DNA of 64,000 nt, taken from the NCBI GenBank assembly GCA_021018995.1, contig CM037585.1, positions 119,000,331-119,064,330 of the forward strand, read 5' to 3'. The notes under the pieces were generated by a model. It was given only the letters and a program-made list of their open reading frames with translations, had not been told where the DNA came from and made no database searches. The position numbers and the translations under genes were made by a program. Source of the DNA: Chloranthus sessilifolius. Taxonomy: Eukaryota > Streptophyta > Magnoliopsida > Chloranthales > Chloranthaceae. Below are positions 1 through 11,505 of the stretch, piece by piece (position 1 is the stretch's first letter; each line of letters opens with the position of its first letter).

Positions 1-739
1 AATACCCCTTCTTACACTTTTTTTTGTTCTATATGGTTTAAAATTTTAAATATTTACACTTTTCTATATTTATGCAGTGTGAAATAGGATCTATGTCGTT
101 TGATTTGAAGGTCATAATATAAAATTGATGGTGCCAAAGATAAACACGAAAAAAGGCAATATCGAATCTTTTAAAATAATAATAATAATAAAATAAAAAA
201 TTTTAAACAATCGATGGCGACTCTTAAAATAGTTGATGACGATTCTTAAAACAATCGATAGCGACTCTTAACATAGTCAGTACGATTGTTTTAAGAGGCC
301 TTATCTGATATACTGAAACGCAAAATTATTTTTTTTTCCATTGTCTGACATTGCCATAATGTGTAGATGAAATTTATTATTATTATTTATTTACTTTTAT
401 TTTTAAATCTGGTCATCGATCATCGATCTAAATAAGTCGATGGCGACTCTTAAAACAATCAGTACCAACTGTGTTAAGAGTCGCCATCGATTATTTTAAG
501 AATCGTCATCGACTATTTCAAGAGTTGTCATCAATTATTTTAAATTATTATTATTTTTTTTTTTTTTAAAGAGGCACTATCACATTTTTTCGTGTTTATC
601 TTTGGTGCCATCGATTTTATATTATAACCTTCAAATCATACGGTATAGATTCCGTTTTATACCGCATAAATATAGAAAAGTGCAAATATTTGAAATTTTA
701 AATCATGTAGAACGAAAAAATGTGTAAGAAGAGGTATTT
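1..739. mobile_element. Foldback (long-TIR) non-autonomous DNA transposon, left edge cut by window
   Basis: The left arm (about 1-300) and right arm (about 440-739) are inverted copies of each other. Base 1 onward (AATACCCCTTCTTACAC) pairs with the complement of 715-739, and matching blocks run inward: the TTTATGC/GCATAAA stretches, the block ending in AACACGAAAAAA, and the GATGGCGACTCTTAAAA repeats near the centre. Nothing is coded. Such long arms with a short middle fit a Mutator-type or foldback non-autonomous element. The outer left end and its target duplication lie outside the window, so the superfamily is not settled. Confidence 0.8.
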
Positions 740-1221
740 CGGACTTTTTGTACTAGCTGAAAATGACTTAACCAAAAGCTAGTCTGTTTGGATAAAGGTG
801 AAAATATAAGGCCTCTTACCGTAAATTTCCCTATTTTTAATCTTTCGTATGTGTGTCAATTGGAAACAAAATCTGAACGTACGATTACTAGCACATGATT
901 TCAAGGTCAAGCGTGTTGAAGATTGGGGAGTAAAGAAATCTCATTCGTTTGAGTCAGTGATTAAGGGTTTAAGCACGTGAAGCTGATTGGTAAGGGAGCT
1001 CTTTAGATGTAAATACAGGTACCCTAAATAAATGGGTAAGCACAGGTACCCTCAAAGAAAGATAAATTGGTGGGGCTGGTTTACAGCATAAGATGGTTCA
1101 ATCGTTATCACTATTGATTGCCTTTGAATCAGACGATGGAGAAAAGTTTTGGTAAAAATCTTTAACCCGAGAGTTCTTTACCCACCGATGAGACGATCAG
1201 ATGCTGATTCAAGGCTGTCAA
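740..1221. other. Intergenic stretch, nothing recognised
   Basis: AT-rich DNA between a foldback element and a solo LTR. I see no open frame of interest, no RNA gene and no repeat structure here. Confidence 0.5.
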
Positions 1222-1787
1222 TGTTGGAGCAATCACTTTTGAGAAAAAATCATATCTATGGCACCAACAGAACCCATTAAAACTGCTCAACAAACCTTAA
1301 TTAGTTCAATGCTACCTTATATTCTACCGTTCCTCTCGTATGATATTGTTTTTTGGTAGCCCCTGTTGAGTATTTGTGACCCACACAATCGCTTTATCTT
1401 TTTCCTATTTTAATTAAAATATGATTGACTAAAGACTTTGAGTTTTAGTTATAACGTGATTCCACTCTACGCAACTTAAGGAGTTGGTTTCAACTTGATT
1501 GGTTTTTGGTAAGCCAATCTCTATCTTCTAGTGATACACCTCTCCCTTGAATCCTTGATGGGTTAGGATTCAAAGGCATGCTATATAAGAGGACAACGTC
1601 TCCTCTTCACCTCCAGTCAAAGCAATTGTACCCATCACATAAAGGGAGATAGAAGCAAGGTAGAATTGCCCTCAAGGAATTTCACGGAGGCGGCTTCTCT
1701 AACTTTATTGGCGAATATTTTCTAAATAAGGTACGCCTAAATTCTTGATTGAAGATTAAATTTGCCTAAGATTTTATTGCTCCAACA
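1222..1787 (+). mobile_element. Short solo LTR
   Basis: The stretch starts TGTTGGAGCAAT and ends ATTGCTCCAACA, a perfect 12-bp inverted terminal pair with TG...CA ends. A TATA box (TATATAAG, about 1582) is followed by a short leader-like region, as in plant copia or TRIM LTRs. No primer binding site follows the right end and no polypurine tract precedes the left end, so this looks like a solo LTR. The flanking pentamers (GTCAA and GCCCC) do not match; the adjoining foldback element at 1790 may have disturbed the right side. Confidence 0.6.
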
Positions 1788-1789
1788 GC

Positions 1790-2150
1790 CCCTGCCATAG
1801 CAGAGCTCACCTGCTTTAGCAGGTTACCATCCTCTTTGTTAACATCCCGTTACCTGCTTTAGCAGGGACCCCTTCTTCTTGATAACTCCTTGAATAGCAA
1901 GATTTTATGCATGATTTACCTGCACTAGCAGCAACCTCCCTGCTCTCTACTAGCTCCCTATCAGAGCAAATAGAATCAGCTCTGACAAGGAGTGAGTAGA
2001 GAGGAGGGTAAAACTGCTAAACAGGTAAATCATGTATAAAATCTATATAAGGAGTTATCAAGGAGAAGGGCAACCTGCTAAAGCAGGTAACCAAATGTTA
2101 ACAAAGAGGATGATAACCTGCTAAGGCAGGTGAGCTCTGCTATGGCAGGG
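1790..2150. mobile_element. Foldback MITE with about 170-bp arms
   Basis: CCCTGCCATAGCAGAGCTCA at the left end is the inverted complement of the right end, and the pairing continues nearly to the centre through CCTCTTTGTTAACA, GATAACTCCTT and CATGATTTACCTG. Within each arm the short motif ACCTGCTTTAGCAGG (itself a hairpin) recurs. There is no coding capacity. The transcript, if any, would fold into one long hairpin, a typical source of small RNAs. Confidence 0.85.
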
Positions 2151-3107
2151 CCTACCAAAGAGCAATGTCATACGCAGCCTATATCTCTTGGCAGAAGTTG
2201 AAAGATAAATTAAATAAAGAGTTTTGTTGGTAGAAGAAGGATCTCATGAAAAATAAATAAATAAATAAATCTGCTATAAGCCTGTAAAGAGAAAGAAAAT
2301 TAAATAAACTAAGATATGTTCCAGTGTTTTTGGTGAGGAAGGAGATGCAGTCGCGCTATGTTTTTTCGATGGATTCAGTAAACCAATTTGACAGAGGATA
2401 AGAACAAAAAAAAAAAAAATTTAGAAAGAAGAAATATTTGATCAAACTAAATCTCATGTAAAACTAAAACAAATGTTGTTAAAGAAGAAAAAGAAAAAAG
2501 AAACTACAGATAAAGAAGGATAAAGAAAAATTACTTTTTACTGTAGTTGCGGTGAAGAGTCGACGAAGGAAAAGCGGGAAGGATGACGCGAAGTAGACGA
2601 AATGAAGAAATTTTTTCTTCAACGGCAGTTTTCTTTTTTGCCCTGTAACTGGCTTCATAAGGCAGTTTGAATTTGTTGTTTATATATTGTAAATTTTAAC
2701 AAATTTAAGGGTCTTTATGGTATTCTAAAATTGAAGATGGCAGAACATAGCAATCGTGCACAATATTCGCAGCAGTTGTTTTCTTTGCTATATTTGCAAC
2801 CAATCTTGATCAGTCGCCATGATAGAGTCAAATATTTAAGCATGAAAAACCTGGGTTGAGAAGGAAGAATAATGAGTTGAAAATAAAGGCACCATTTCCT
2901 TTAGTGGGAAGATAGTTTTGAAATTTGATTTTCCTTCAACACCCCTGCATATTATAAAAATGACTTTAATCAATTAATTTTTTTAAATGATTTATGTATA
3001 TATGAAAAATAATTAGAAAGGATAATTTAGTCATTTTATAAAATGGGACCATTGACGTTTTTTTTTTCTTGGGAAGAACCATTGACATTTTTCTCTACCT
3101 TCTCTTT

Positions 3108-3111
<4 letters not shown>
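2151..3111. other. Non-coding flank, nothing recognised
   Basis: AT-rich DNA with short A-tracts and no convincing open frame, TE end or RNA gene. It ends in a (TA)n tract. Confidence 0.5.

Positions 3112-3158
<47 letters not shown>
3112..3158. repeat. (TA)n microsatellite at the left end of MULE copy 1
   Basis: About 23 TA units. A matching tract (about 59685-59701) lies at the presumed right end of the same MULE, and another (60998-61040) precedes MULE copy 2. Insertion into (TA)n is a known preference of some plant MULEs, so these tracts are read as target sites. Confidence 0.9.
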
Positions 3159-3163
<5 letters not shown>

Positions 3164-3249
3164 GAAAAGGGGAAAAAATGCCCGGGCATAGAGATTTCTC
3201 TACCCCCCCACCCAATGCGAAGCGGACACGTAAGAGACTACAGGTTCCT

Positions 3250-3377
3250 TCCTTTCTCTCTCTCCCTCTCTCTCTCTCTCTCGCGAGAATCTACAGTGGA
3301 AAAGTTGGATCCCTGAGACAACTCTCTCTCTCTCTGGAGCTCTGAGTCGATTGAAGCATAGAACAGTGACATCTTAG
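3250..3377 (+). promoter_or_regulatory. CT-rich leader exon of MULE copy 1, ending at a splice donor
   Basis: A (CT)n-rich stretch is followed by GGATCCCTGAGACAACTCTC and a donor site AG/GTAAGT at 3378. The same order occurs in MULE copy 2 at about 61285-61444, which supports a real transcribed 5' UTR. Pyrimidine-rich stretches near start sites are common in plant promoters. The transcription start is not visible. Confidence 0.5.
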
Positions 3378-3938
3378 GTAAGTTTGGCACTTCGTTGCTC
3401 ATTTCGGTATATTGTTTACAAGTTATATATCATAAAATTATAAGCATTCAAAATATATATATTATAATCGACACAGGCACTTCTTCTGTGAAAAGTTGGG
3501 GCTCAGCATGGCCAAAATTTGCTTCATATGCAAAACAATAGAAAGTGATGACGCTTCATTATAAAAGCGTCATCGCCTCTACTATAAAGCGACGACGCCT
3601 TGGATGTCTGCGTCATCGCTTCATATGTGAAGCGATTTCCTTATTTGTCTGTAGTTGATAGATCTCTTCAATTATTTACAGGATAGAAATCATAAAATTA
3701 TAAGCATTCAAAAATATATAAATTATAATCGACTCATACGCTTCTTATGTGAAGAGTTGGAGAGCAGCATATTCGCGATATCGCTTCTTATAAGAAGCCA
3801 TAAGAGCGACAGTGCCACAGGTTGGAAGCGTCGTCACTTCTTTAATGAAGCGCAAGCGTTTCAGATTGACACGCCATCTCTTCTATTGTGAAGAAGTTGC
3901 CTTATTTGACCTTTGTTGATTGATTTTTCGTCTAATGC
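3378..3938 (+). other. Presumed first intron of MULE copy 1, filled with GAAGCG/CGCTTC motifs
   Basis: The donor GTAAGTTTG is conserved with copy 2. The acceptor is TCTAATGCAG in copy 2 and the decayed TCTAATGCTGAG here. The interior carries many inverted short motifs: GACGCTTCATTATAAAAGCG, ATCGCTTCATATGTGAAGCG and similar. The same motif family fills the MULE-like blocks at 29960-30880, 44970-45110, 48970-49080 and 58480-59470. Confidence 0.55.
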
Positions 3939-4779
3939 TGAGGCTGTAATGGAGGCTTAGGGAGAATTCAATTGCGGTGGTGTTCATTTAAACCTCACTC
4001 CTGACATTGTTTTTGTGACAGCCCATGTTCTCCCAACCTAAAATTTTGAGACATATATATATATATTTTTCTAACTTATACCAAATGGGAAAACCCGTAC
4101 CGCCAGATCGTAGATCACAATCTGATACTGAATACTTGGCATATCCATATACATACGTAAATCAAAGCAAAGTTATATATGTCATGAATAGAAACCTCCA
4201 ATTCTAATATCTAATATGTATCGAACTAAACAAACACCAGTGATGACCAACCATCACCAATAGTGGAGTACAACAGTATCAAAGTACAAAACCTTAACTC
4301 ACCAAATCCACAAGGCACTAATTCTACGATCCCGAAGCAGAGTACAAATTCTTATGCGAAAGCTCCTTTTTTTCAAGTATGTAGTTTTGGCCCTCCTCAA
4401 ACCTACACCTGTGACGTATAGTCGGGGTGAGCTAACATCTAAGCTCAGTGGAGAAAACTAATACTAATATACATCTCATCACATGCATAGATTTAAAGAC
4501 AAGATAAAAAAAAAAATTTATCAAAACTAAAACTGATTTTAAAGGCATTTTTTATCAAAACTGAAATTGAGTTTAAAGGCATTTTCTTATCAAAGCGAAA
4601 ACTGAGTTCAAAGAAATTTTCTTAACCAAATCGAAACTGATTTCAAAGGCAAACTGATTTCGAAGACGTTTTCTTTTCAAAGTCAAAACTGATTTCAAAG
4701 ACATGTTCTTAACAAAATCAAAACTGATCTCTTATTAAAAGCATATTTCTTATCTTTGATTTATAGAGTTCGAATTACA

Positions 4780-5000
4780 TTCTCTCACACCTCATATATT
4801 TCTTACGTTGCTTAAGCATTTACACATTCACTTACATGTCTTACATATTCTTACTTTACTTACATACATGTCTTACACATTCTTACTTGACTTACTTACA
4901 TGTCTTACACAATCCTTACTTAGCTTACTTACAAGTCTTACACATTCTTACTTAGCTTACTTATATGTTTCACACTTTCTTACTTAGCTTACACAGTTCG
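4780..5000. repeat. Diverged tandem repeats in LTR B (TTACACATTCTTACTTAGC type)
   Basis: Several imperfect units of about 32 bp built from CTTACATGTCTTACACATTC and TTACTTAGCTTAC. The second LTR copy has the same block at about 24600-24800. It is non-coding. Confidence 0.75.
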
Positions 5001-5276
5001 ATTCATAGATATCCCGCCGTGCCGGTTTGATTCACGGAGACTGCCGTGCCAGTTCGATTCACACTCACTTGCATAGCTTACACATTGCCACATAGTTTAC
5101 ACAGTTCGATTCACAGATATCCCGCCATGCCGGTTCGATTCATGGGTTTAACCGCCATGCCGATTCGATTCACGGATATCCCGCCGTGCCGGTTCGATTC
5201 ACGGGTTTAACCGTCATGCCGGTTCGATCCACGATTAGCCGTCGTGCCGGTTCGATTCCACCTTAGCGACTCACAA

Positions 5277-5533
5277 GGTACCATGTAATCCGTCCATAGC
5301 GGTCCACACATGCATATATACTCCGCCCATAGCGGTCCACGATGTCATATAATCCGCTCGTAGCGGTCCACAACATACTGATAATCCCCCCATAGCGGTC
5401 CACTGTACATATATAATCCGCCCATAGCGGTCCACTGTATATATATAATCCCCCATAGCGGTCCACTGTACATATATAATCCGCCCATAGCGGTCCACTG
5501 TACATATATAATCCGCCCATATCGGTCCACTTA
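5277..5533. repeat. 32-bp minisatellite in LTR B (CCGCCCATAGCGGTCCAC)
   Basis: About eight tandem units, each TATATAATCCGCCCATAGCG plus GTCCACTGTACA with small changes. Open frames of up to about 99 residues arise on the minus strand only because the unit lacks stops. The partner LTR has a more diverged version at about 25052-25275. Confidence 0.9.
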
Positions 5534-6525
5534 TTTTTTACTTTACTTATGATTCGATTCATACTTTAAAGATTTATGATTTTGTTTCACATTCATTTAT
5601 CATTCAAAGGTTTCTCCTACTAATCAAGATTCAAAACTTACAAAAACTCATACGGTGTCAAAGACTGAGATTCCCTATATGATTTTCAAAGGCTACAAAA
5701 AAGGTTCAAAATAAAGATCATTGCTTGATTCAATAAGTCACTAATTTCCAAAACAACCACTATGTGAAAGATTCGATAATTCAGAGCTTTCGAGCATTTC
5801 AAACAGTCAAAATATTCAATCAAATATTAGAGTTCAAAGATCTAAAATTTCCATTACAAATAGTTCAAATAGTAATTCATTTCAAAATAAAACTTATCAT
5901 TTTTCATTTGATCATATCAAGTATCTATGAAATCAAATTAAAATACAATTGTGTATAAAATTTTCCCCACCTTAGCCTCGAAGTTGCGCAAAACCAAGCT
6001 AAGCTCTATTGATGGATTCCTGTCCTCAATCTATATTAAAAAAATATGATGATGTATCAAGGATCAACACTAATCACTAATAATTTAAACATATTTAAGT
6101 ATTTTCTCAAATCCGAGGTTGAAACGGGAAATTTCGTGCTAACTTAAAAATTAATGTAACTTACACCTAAAGTTTGACCTTTAAAACTTTAGGCTCACAA
6201 AATCGTTAAAACACAAAAGTTATAGGCCATGTTGTCCTCTTTCTAACGCCTCAAAAATCACATCAATCTGAGTTCTGAGTAAAACGTTATCGTCAAAATA
6301 CCAAAGCTGTGTCGGCACTTCAGTTAAAACATGTCAACTCGAAACTTGACCCAACTTCCCACTAAATTTTGACTCTCAAAAAGTTAGATTTAGGAGTTGG
6401 TTAATTTATAGAAGTTGTAGAGCTCGTTGCCTTCTTTCCAACGCCTCAAGAATTATATAATTATGAGTTTAGCATAAAATGTTACGACCAAAATATCGAA
6501 GTAGTATTGGCATGTATAGTCAAAT

Positions 6526-6785
6526 TCGATCGATCGAAATTATTTTGATTGATCGAATTTGAAACTCGATCGATCGAAATCCATTTCGATCGATCGAAAT
6601 CCAATAGAAATCCACAACACTTCCTGTTTATACTTTTCGATCGATCGACTTTGAAACTCGATTGATCGACACACATTTTGATCGATTGAATTTAATTTCG
6701 ATCGATCGAAATCCTTCAAAAATCAAATTTTAACATTCTCAAGTCAAATTCAATCGATCAAATCCATTTCGATCGATCAAAATAC
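6526..6785. repeat. Palindrome array TCGATCGATCGA in LTR B (3' copy)
   Basis: Near-perfect 12-bp palindromes start at 6526, 6545, 6566 and 6586, and more follow to 6785. Spacing is 19-21 bp in the first cluster. The partner LTR has the array at 26273-26515. On the minus strand it lies about 560-820 bp downstream of the TATA box at 7343-7352. Confidence 0.9.
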
Positions 6786-7456
6786 AGAGATTTTGCCCAA
6801 TCCTTGGTTTTCTCATTGCAAATCTAATTTTTCTTCATAAAATTTAACCCAAATCTCACATACAATTATACAACCATAAAATAAAGTATTTAAAACTCAT
6901 CTAGTATGGATTTCTCACCTTAAATCGACCGACTAACCCATAGATCGGATCATCTTCCCTGCTTCATAAAAAGAGTTTTCAAACCCACATTGGTTTCTTC
7001 CAAGCTCCACGATCACAACTAAGCTTTCGCGATCGTTGGTAACCCTTCTACACACACTCACACCAACCCATGCTACGATTAGCGGCTCAAATCAGACGAT
7101 CTCTTCACTCAAAGAAGTGGGTTTCCAAAATCCCCCAAACGGCTCAAAACGCATAAAGCAACGCATAGCGCCAAAACCAATGATGATCCTTCCCTTCCAC
7201 AAGTCCACAACCTTTTTCTCACAAAACCTAAGCTCGGCGCACACCGATCCGGCACATTTTTCCTTCTTCCTCTTTCTCTCTCTAGAAGCCCAAGAACCCC
7301 CAAAATTGCAAATGACAATAGCTTCCAAATGAAGCTTTTGACTTTATATACAAAGGGGTTGTTCCCTTATAAAATGCCTACACCCATTTTAGGTATTAAC
7401 TCTTATCTAAAGGACCTAGTTTCTGCGTGAAACGGGCGTATCTAATTAAGGTATTA

Positions 7457-10073
7457 TGTAATAGCCCGAAAAATCACGCTAAACTATGACCTCGGGATCC
7501 GTGCCCGATTGGTCACAAGTTTGACCAATTAGGAGATCAAGAGTTAGTATAGGAGGTAATGAACGGATGAGATGTGATAGTTTGAATTATTGCGTGGTGT
7601 GTGTTGTAAATATGAAGTCGCATACACCTATTGAGGTGCATGTGCTCAACATACAAACTAGGAGAGGGATAAAAGGATTTAATAACCCTAAAATAGATAT
7701 TTGGTAGTTGAGAGAGAAGTAAAGAAGAGAGAGAGAAGAGTAAAGAGGGTGATTAAGCAAGGAGTTATTGTGGGTGATTGGAAGAAGGATTCAAGTATTA
7801 AAGAGGCTGATTCAACGCAAGGGATCCGTTAGAACAAAAGCTGGAAACCCTAGCCTTCCAACTGTTTGATAGAAATCAACTTGAGATCTATCCAAGGTAA
7901 AAAAATTTGTAAATAAGATGCATAGATTATAGGGGTTAAGTTGTGGTTAAATGTGGGTTAAATCATAGGATAATGGCTTAGAAAAATAGAGGAAAAAGTA
8001 TGGAAAAAGATTGGGAAGAACAGCTCGAAAGGGGCTGAATCTGACAATTTCGATTAATCGAAATTGGGTTTCGATTAATCGAAATTGGCCAGGAAGTTGA
8101 AAGGTCAGAGGGCCCCGATTTCGATTAATCGAATTTGATTTCGATTAATCGATTTTGGATTTCGATTGATCGATTTGGGGATCGATTAATCGACTGAGAA
8201 CCTCCAGTGGACCCCAGGGGTTGGAGGAAATGACTTGAGGAAAAATCGACTAATCGAAATGGGATTTCGATTAATCGATTTTAGTTTTCGATTAATCGAT
8301 TTGGGATCGATTAATCAACTTGTGAAACTCGACTATTCGAACTGAGAGTCTACTTTGTGAAAAGAAGAATTTTGATTAATCGAAATTGGATTCGATTAAT
8401 CGAATGAAAACTCGACTGTTCGAACAGTGAAATTACTTTGCGAAAAGAGGAATTTTGATTAATCGAAATTGGATTCGATTAATCGAATGAAAACTCGACT
8501 GTTCGAATAGTGAAATTACTTTGCGAAAAGGAGAGTTTCGATTAATTGAAATTACTTCGATTAATCGATATTGACCTTCGATTAATCGATTTTGGAAATC
8601 GATTAATCGAATCAGATTCGATTAATCGATTTTGGAGTTCGATTAATCGACTGAGATAAATTATGTTGACTTTTGGGTTTGACTTTAAGATTCTTGGAGG
8701 ATCTTATACCTTCTTTATTGCATCCTTTGTGATGTATTTTACCTGTTATATGGTACCATAGGTGGTACGTGTGAGCTAGTGCACAAGGAGCCACGTGGGA
8801 CCTTGATGCAATGATCGAATGAAGACTTGAGGTAGGGAACACCTTGAACATGTACCTTATTTTACAAGAGCATGTATGTAGTGATATAGAATTCAATTCA
8901 ATTGTTATTTCTTAAGAATTTGTGGAAAGTGTGTGTGTGTGACATTCATAAGAGTAATCATAATGAGCCATCCCCAGGGGATGAAGAAGTAAAGAGATAA
9001 GAGCATCGTGTGATGATGAATAAATGGATACATCCTGTGGATGTATCCAAGGATTGAATCATGTTTGATAGGGCCTAACTGATATAAGATAGCACAATTA
9101 CAGGGTGAATAACTATATGTAAGGCACCGATATTTTGTTATTTGAGGTTTGATAGGGTACCCCACCGACGTGGCGGGATATCCACGACTGACACGGCAGG
9201 ATATCCGTGACCGATACGGCGGCGAAACCGTAGGCCAGTGCGGAGGCTTATCCGTACATAGTAAGCACACCCCAGGGGTGTTGATTGAGAAAAGTGAAAC
9301 CCCGCCACCAATCCCCAGGGGAAAGGGGCTTGGGTACTATTTGTATTCCCAGGGAATACGGTTAAAACTGTCTATATAGATGACGATGATAGGTATCTCA
9401 TCGGGGCTCGATGCTATATTGCTCGGGGATTACTTAAGTTGAAAGTTTAAGTTTTGCTTTAGGCCTTCTCAGCATCATTCATGAGTAAATGAAAATATAA
9501 GTAATCAACAGTAAAACGAAATGCTTTTAATCTGTTTCATTAACAACTGCATAGATACATCATGCATGGCATATCATGGAATACATGTGAGTTATAATTT
9601 ATATGTTCAACCGTGTTTGTTCCCTATTGAGCTAGGATGTAGCTCAGAGCCGATCCCGTAGTGGACCTTGCTAGGTGGTGAGTTGGAGCCACCTCCAGAG
9701 GACTTCTTCTAGAGGACTCCGTTGTGCCACTTTGAGGGATTTTTTGGAGAGAGTTTCGTACGGCTTGGTATGTCAAGCCTTGATTCTGTTTTACACCATG
9801 TATATATATATAGATGGGATTATTCTTTTGGGGCGAACCATCCGTGATGATTGCTATCATCGATGGTTCGAATCGGTTCTCCATTCATGTAGAGGCATGA
9901 GGGTAGAACTGTCTTTTGGAGAGTTAATTAATATAGATTCAAATTCCGCAATTTCGTTTATTATTTTATTACAATGCTTGATACACCAGTGTTCCGTGCT
10001 TAGCTAAGGGGCACGGTCAAGATGATCGTGCTGATGGCACGGGTTTTGGGGTGCCGAAATCCGGGCTGTCACA
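7457..10073 (+). mobile_element. Solo LTR C (2617 bp) nested in LTR B, TSD TATTA
   Basis: It starts TGTAATAGCCCGAAAAATCA and ends CCGGGCTGTCACA. TATTA flanks it on both sides (7452-7456 and 10074-10078). LTR B at 27180 gives the empty site (GGTATTATCTATTATA). A TATA box (GATAAAAGG, 7668-7676) precedes a long region with a TTCGATTAATCGAA palindrome array (8050-8655). No internal region is present, so it is a solo LTR left by unequal recombination. Its start and end resemble LTR E, which suggests a related Tekay-type family. Confidence 0.95.
8050..8655. repeat. Palindrome array TCGATTAATCGA in LTR C
   Basis: More than twenty copies of a 12-14 bp palindrome (TTCGATTAATCGAA and one-base variants). 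Starts at 8050, 8071, 8121, 8141, 8162, 8182, 8246, 8267, 8288 and 8307 show steps of 19-21 bp inside clusters. The array begins about 380 bp after the TATA box, so it should be in the transcribed leader. Confidence 0.92.
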
Positions 10074-10616
10074 TATTATCTATTATATAAATGATCCTGT
10101 GGTTTGGTGTGGGGCCTGTACACTCAAATCACATATCAATCGAACTCGGTGTTGAGCAAATATACAACAACGGTATATGAACTTGGTCTTAAAAATCTCA
10201 CACAAGCTCAAATAAACTCAAAATGATCCCGTTTGAAAAATCTGAACGGTGACGTGTTTCTTAACAGATATGCACCCAATCAAGACTTATAGTTGGCCCA
10301 ATTAGTCCAATAAGTTGTTTAACCATTACTAAACTTTCATTCCCTCTCTAGAACCCAAAATCATAAGAGACATAAATTCTCTTAGGCTTCATACACTTTT
10401 ATTAAGTCTTTGGTTTCGGCGTTAAGCACATATACCACAACTAGGTGTATCGAAACTCATTCAAAGTTTTACGTATAACTTTAATCCTTCTGATTTTCAA
10501 TTAACACATAACCTAATATGACTTATCAATTATTTTCATAGGGTCGGGTACGTGACCAGTCGGGCACACACATCGAGGTGCACTGTTCAAAGGTAGAAAT
10601 TTTTCAGGATGTTACA

Positions 10617-10640
10617 TTTGTCTCTCCTTAAAGAATTTTC
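10617..10640 (-). promoter_or_regulatory. Polypurine tract of element B next to the 3' LTR
   Basis: On the minus strand, TTCTTTAAGGAGAGACAAA runs directly into the LTR start TGTAACATCC. The plant gypsy hallmark TTTTCGAGGACGAAAATT lies just upstream (plus 10636-10654). The tract primes second-strand DNA synthesis. Confidence 0.8.
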
Positions 10641-10786
10641 GTCCTCGAAAATTGGCGTATCCCTAGTTAAAGAGGTATGGATACTTATTAGTCCTAAACA
10701 AGAGTAATCTCACTCTCCCTAAGAGTCAATGCTTTTCCAAAGTCAATGATTCAATGTCAACGCAATTGTTAGGGTTATTACATTCT

Positions 10787-10821
10787 CCCCTCCTTAAAGA
10801 AATTTTCGTCCTCGAAAATTC
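10787..10821 (-). repeat. Second polypurine tract and GAGGACGAA motif in element B
   Basis: On the minus strand, TTCGAGGACGAAAATTTC is followed by TTTAAGGAGGGGAGAA and then TGTAATAACCC, an LTR-start-like sequence. It repeats the tract at 10617-10654, about 165 bp away. See findings. Confidence 0.75.
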
Positions 10822-11505
10822 AGTACGTGGCATTTGCGTTCATGGCATAACATCTACAGTAAAACAGAGTCGCACCGCCCAAGAGAACGACTAATGAGGT
10901 TGAATGTCTCTATGTTAAGAGACCCCAAACCTTTAACTGAATTTAAAATTTAATAATTTATTCAAAACTAACACGAGTGAGTATACCATGATGCACTAGG
11001 GCTGCTTGATATTCCTCATACAAAATACACATCGGCAGCATTCATCCATAATTTACAACCATTAAAATACGACTACCACACCCACAACCACAATTATCCA
11101 TATAGTGGATTAGACTATTCAATAACGTACTCATTCCATAATAATGAAGTCTATTTAAAGCATTACCCTATAGGAAGTTCATTACAATTTAAGTTACAAC
11201 AATAATCCTACAATTATTTCTCATTTGTCATTTGCATCATCAAGCATCAATCATGGATGGATCAAGCTAACAAAAATTAAAACCATCAATCTCCGAAACC
11301 AACTACCATTTATAAAATATATTCAACCATCCACAAAAGAACCAAGGTAAATTTACAGTAAGCATCCTTAAATAATAAAACAATCATTCAATTAGAGTCA
11401 AACATCAAGGTGAATTTACCATGTTTCAATAGTTTTACAACATCCATACTAATAACTACGCTAACCCTCCAAAACCACAAAATATCACCAAATCAGGTCC
11501 TTCTC
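10822..11505 (-). other. Non-coding interior of element B
   Basis: AT-rich DNA between the duplicated polypurine tract and the insertion site of element D. Read on the minus strand it follows the gag stop codon at 22233 and contains no pol motifs. Confidence 0.6.

Larger units (their letters stand above)
3160..4013 (+). mobile_element. MULE copy 1: left TIR, leader exon and first intron
   Basis: This segment aligns with the start of MULE copy 2 (61041-61940). Shared pieces are the end motif (GGCATAGAGATTTCTCTAC here, TGTAGAGACTTCTCTACGCC there), a CT-rich leader (about 3250-3345), a splice donor AG/GTAAGTTTG at 3378, an intron rich in GAAGCG/CGCTTC, and the start of the transposase exon (about 3939-4013). 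The exon breaks at 4013, where element B is inserted, and resumes at 27764. The reading frame has stops, so the copy is dead. Confidence 0.75.
4014..10616 (-). repeat. 3' LTR of element B, interrupted by solo LTR C
   Basis: On the minus strand it starts TGTAACATCCTGAAAAATT and ends GGGCTGTCACA. Without the C insertion (7457-10073 plus one TSD) it is about 3.98 kb, matching the 3.95-kb copy at 23819-27763 end to end. It holds a (C)TTACACATTCTTACTTAG repeat block (4780-5000), GTGCCGGTTCGATTCAC repeats (5000-5260), a 32-bp minisatellite (5277-5533), a palindrome array (6526-6785) and a minus-strand TATA box (7343-7352). Confidence 0.9.

Noticed and set aside
1222-2150. One compound element made of the solo LTR and the foldback MITE
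   Set aside because: Each has its own complete inverted ends, so two separate insertions are more likely, although the missing TSD of the LTR stays unexplained.
3043-3345. 100-residue ORF with an Ile-Tyr run
   Set aside because: Translation of the (TA)n microsatellite and the CT-rich MULE leader.
5263-5562. Three overlapping minus-strand ORFs of up to 99 residues, superficially like a repeat protein or a CRISPR-like array
   Set aside because: The frames come from a stop-free 32-bp minisatellite inside LTR B. There are no unique spacers, and the partner LTR does not keep the frames.
7036-7332. 98-residue plus-strand ORF with a minus-strand partner
   Set aside because: It lies in the leader of minus-strand LTR B and is antisense to its transcript, with no family resemblance.
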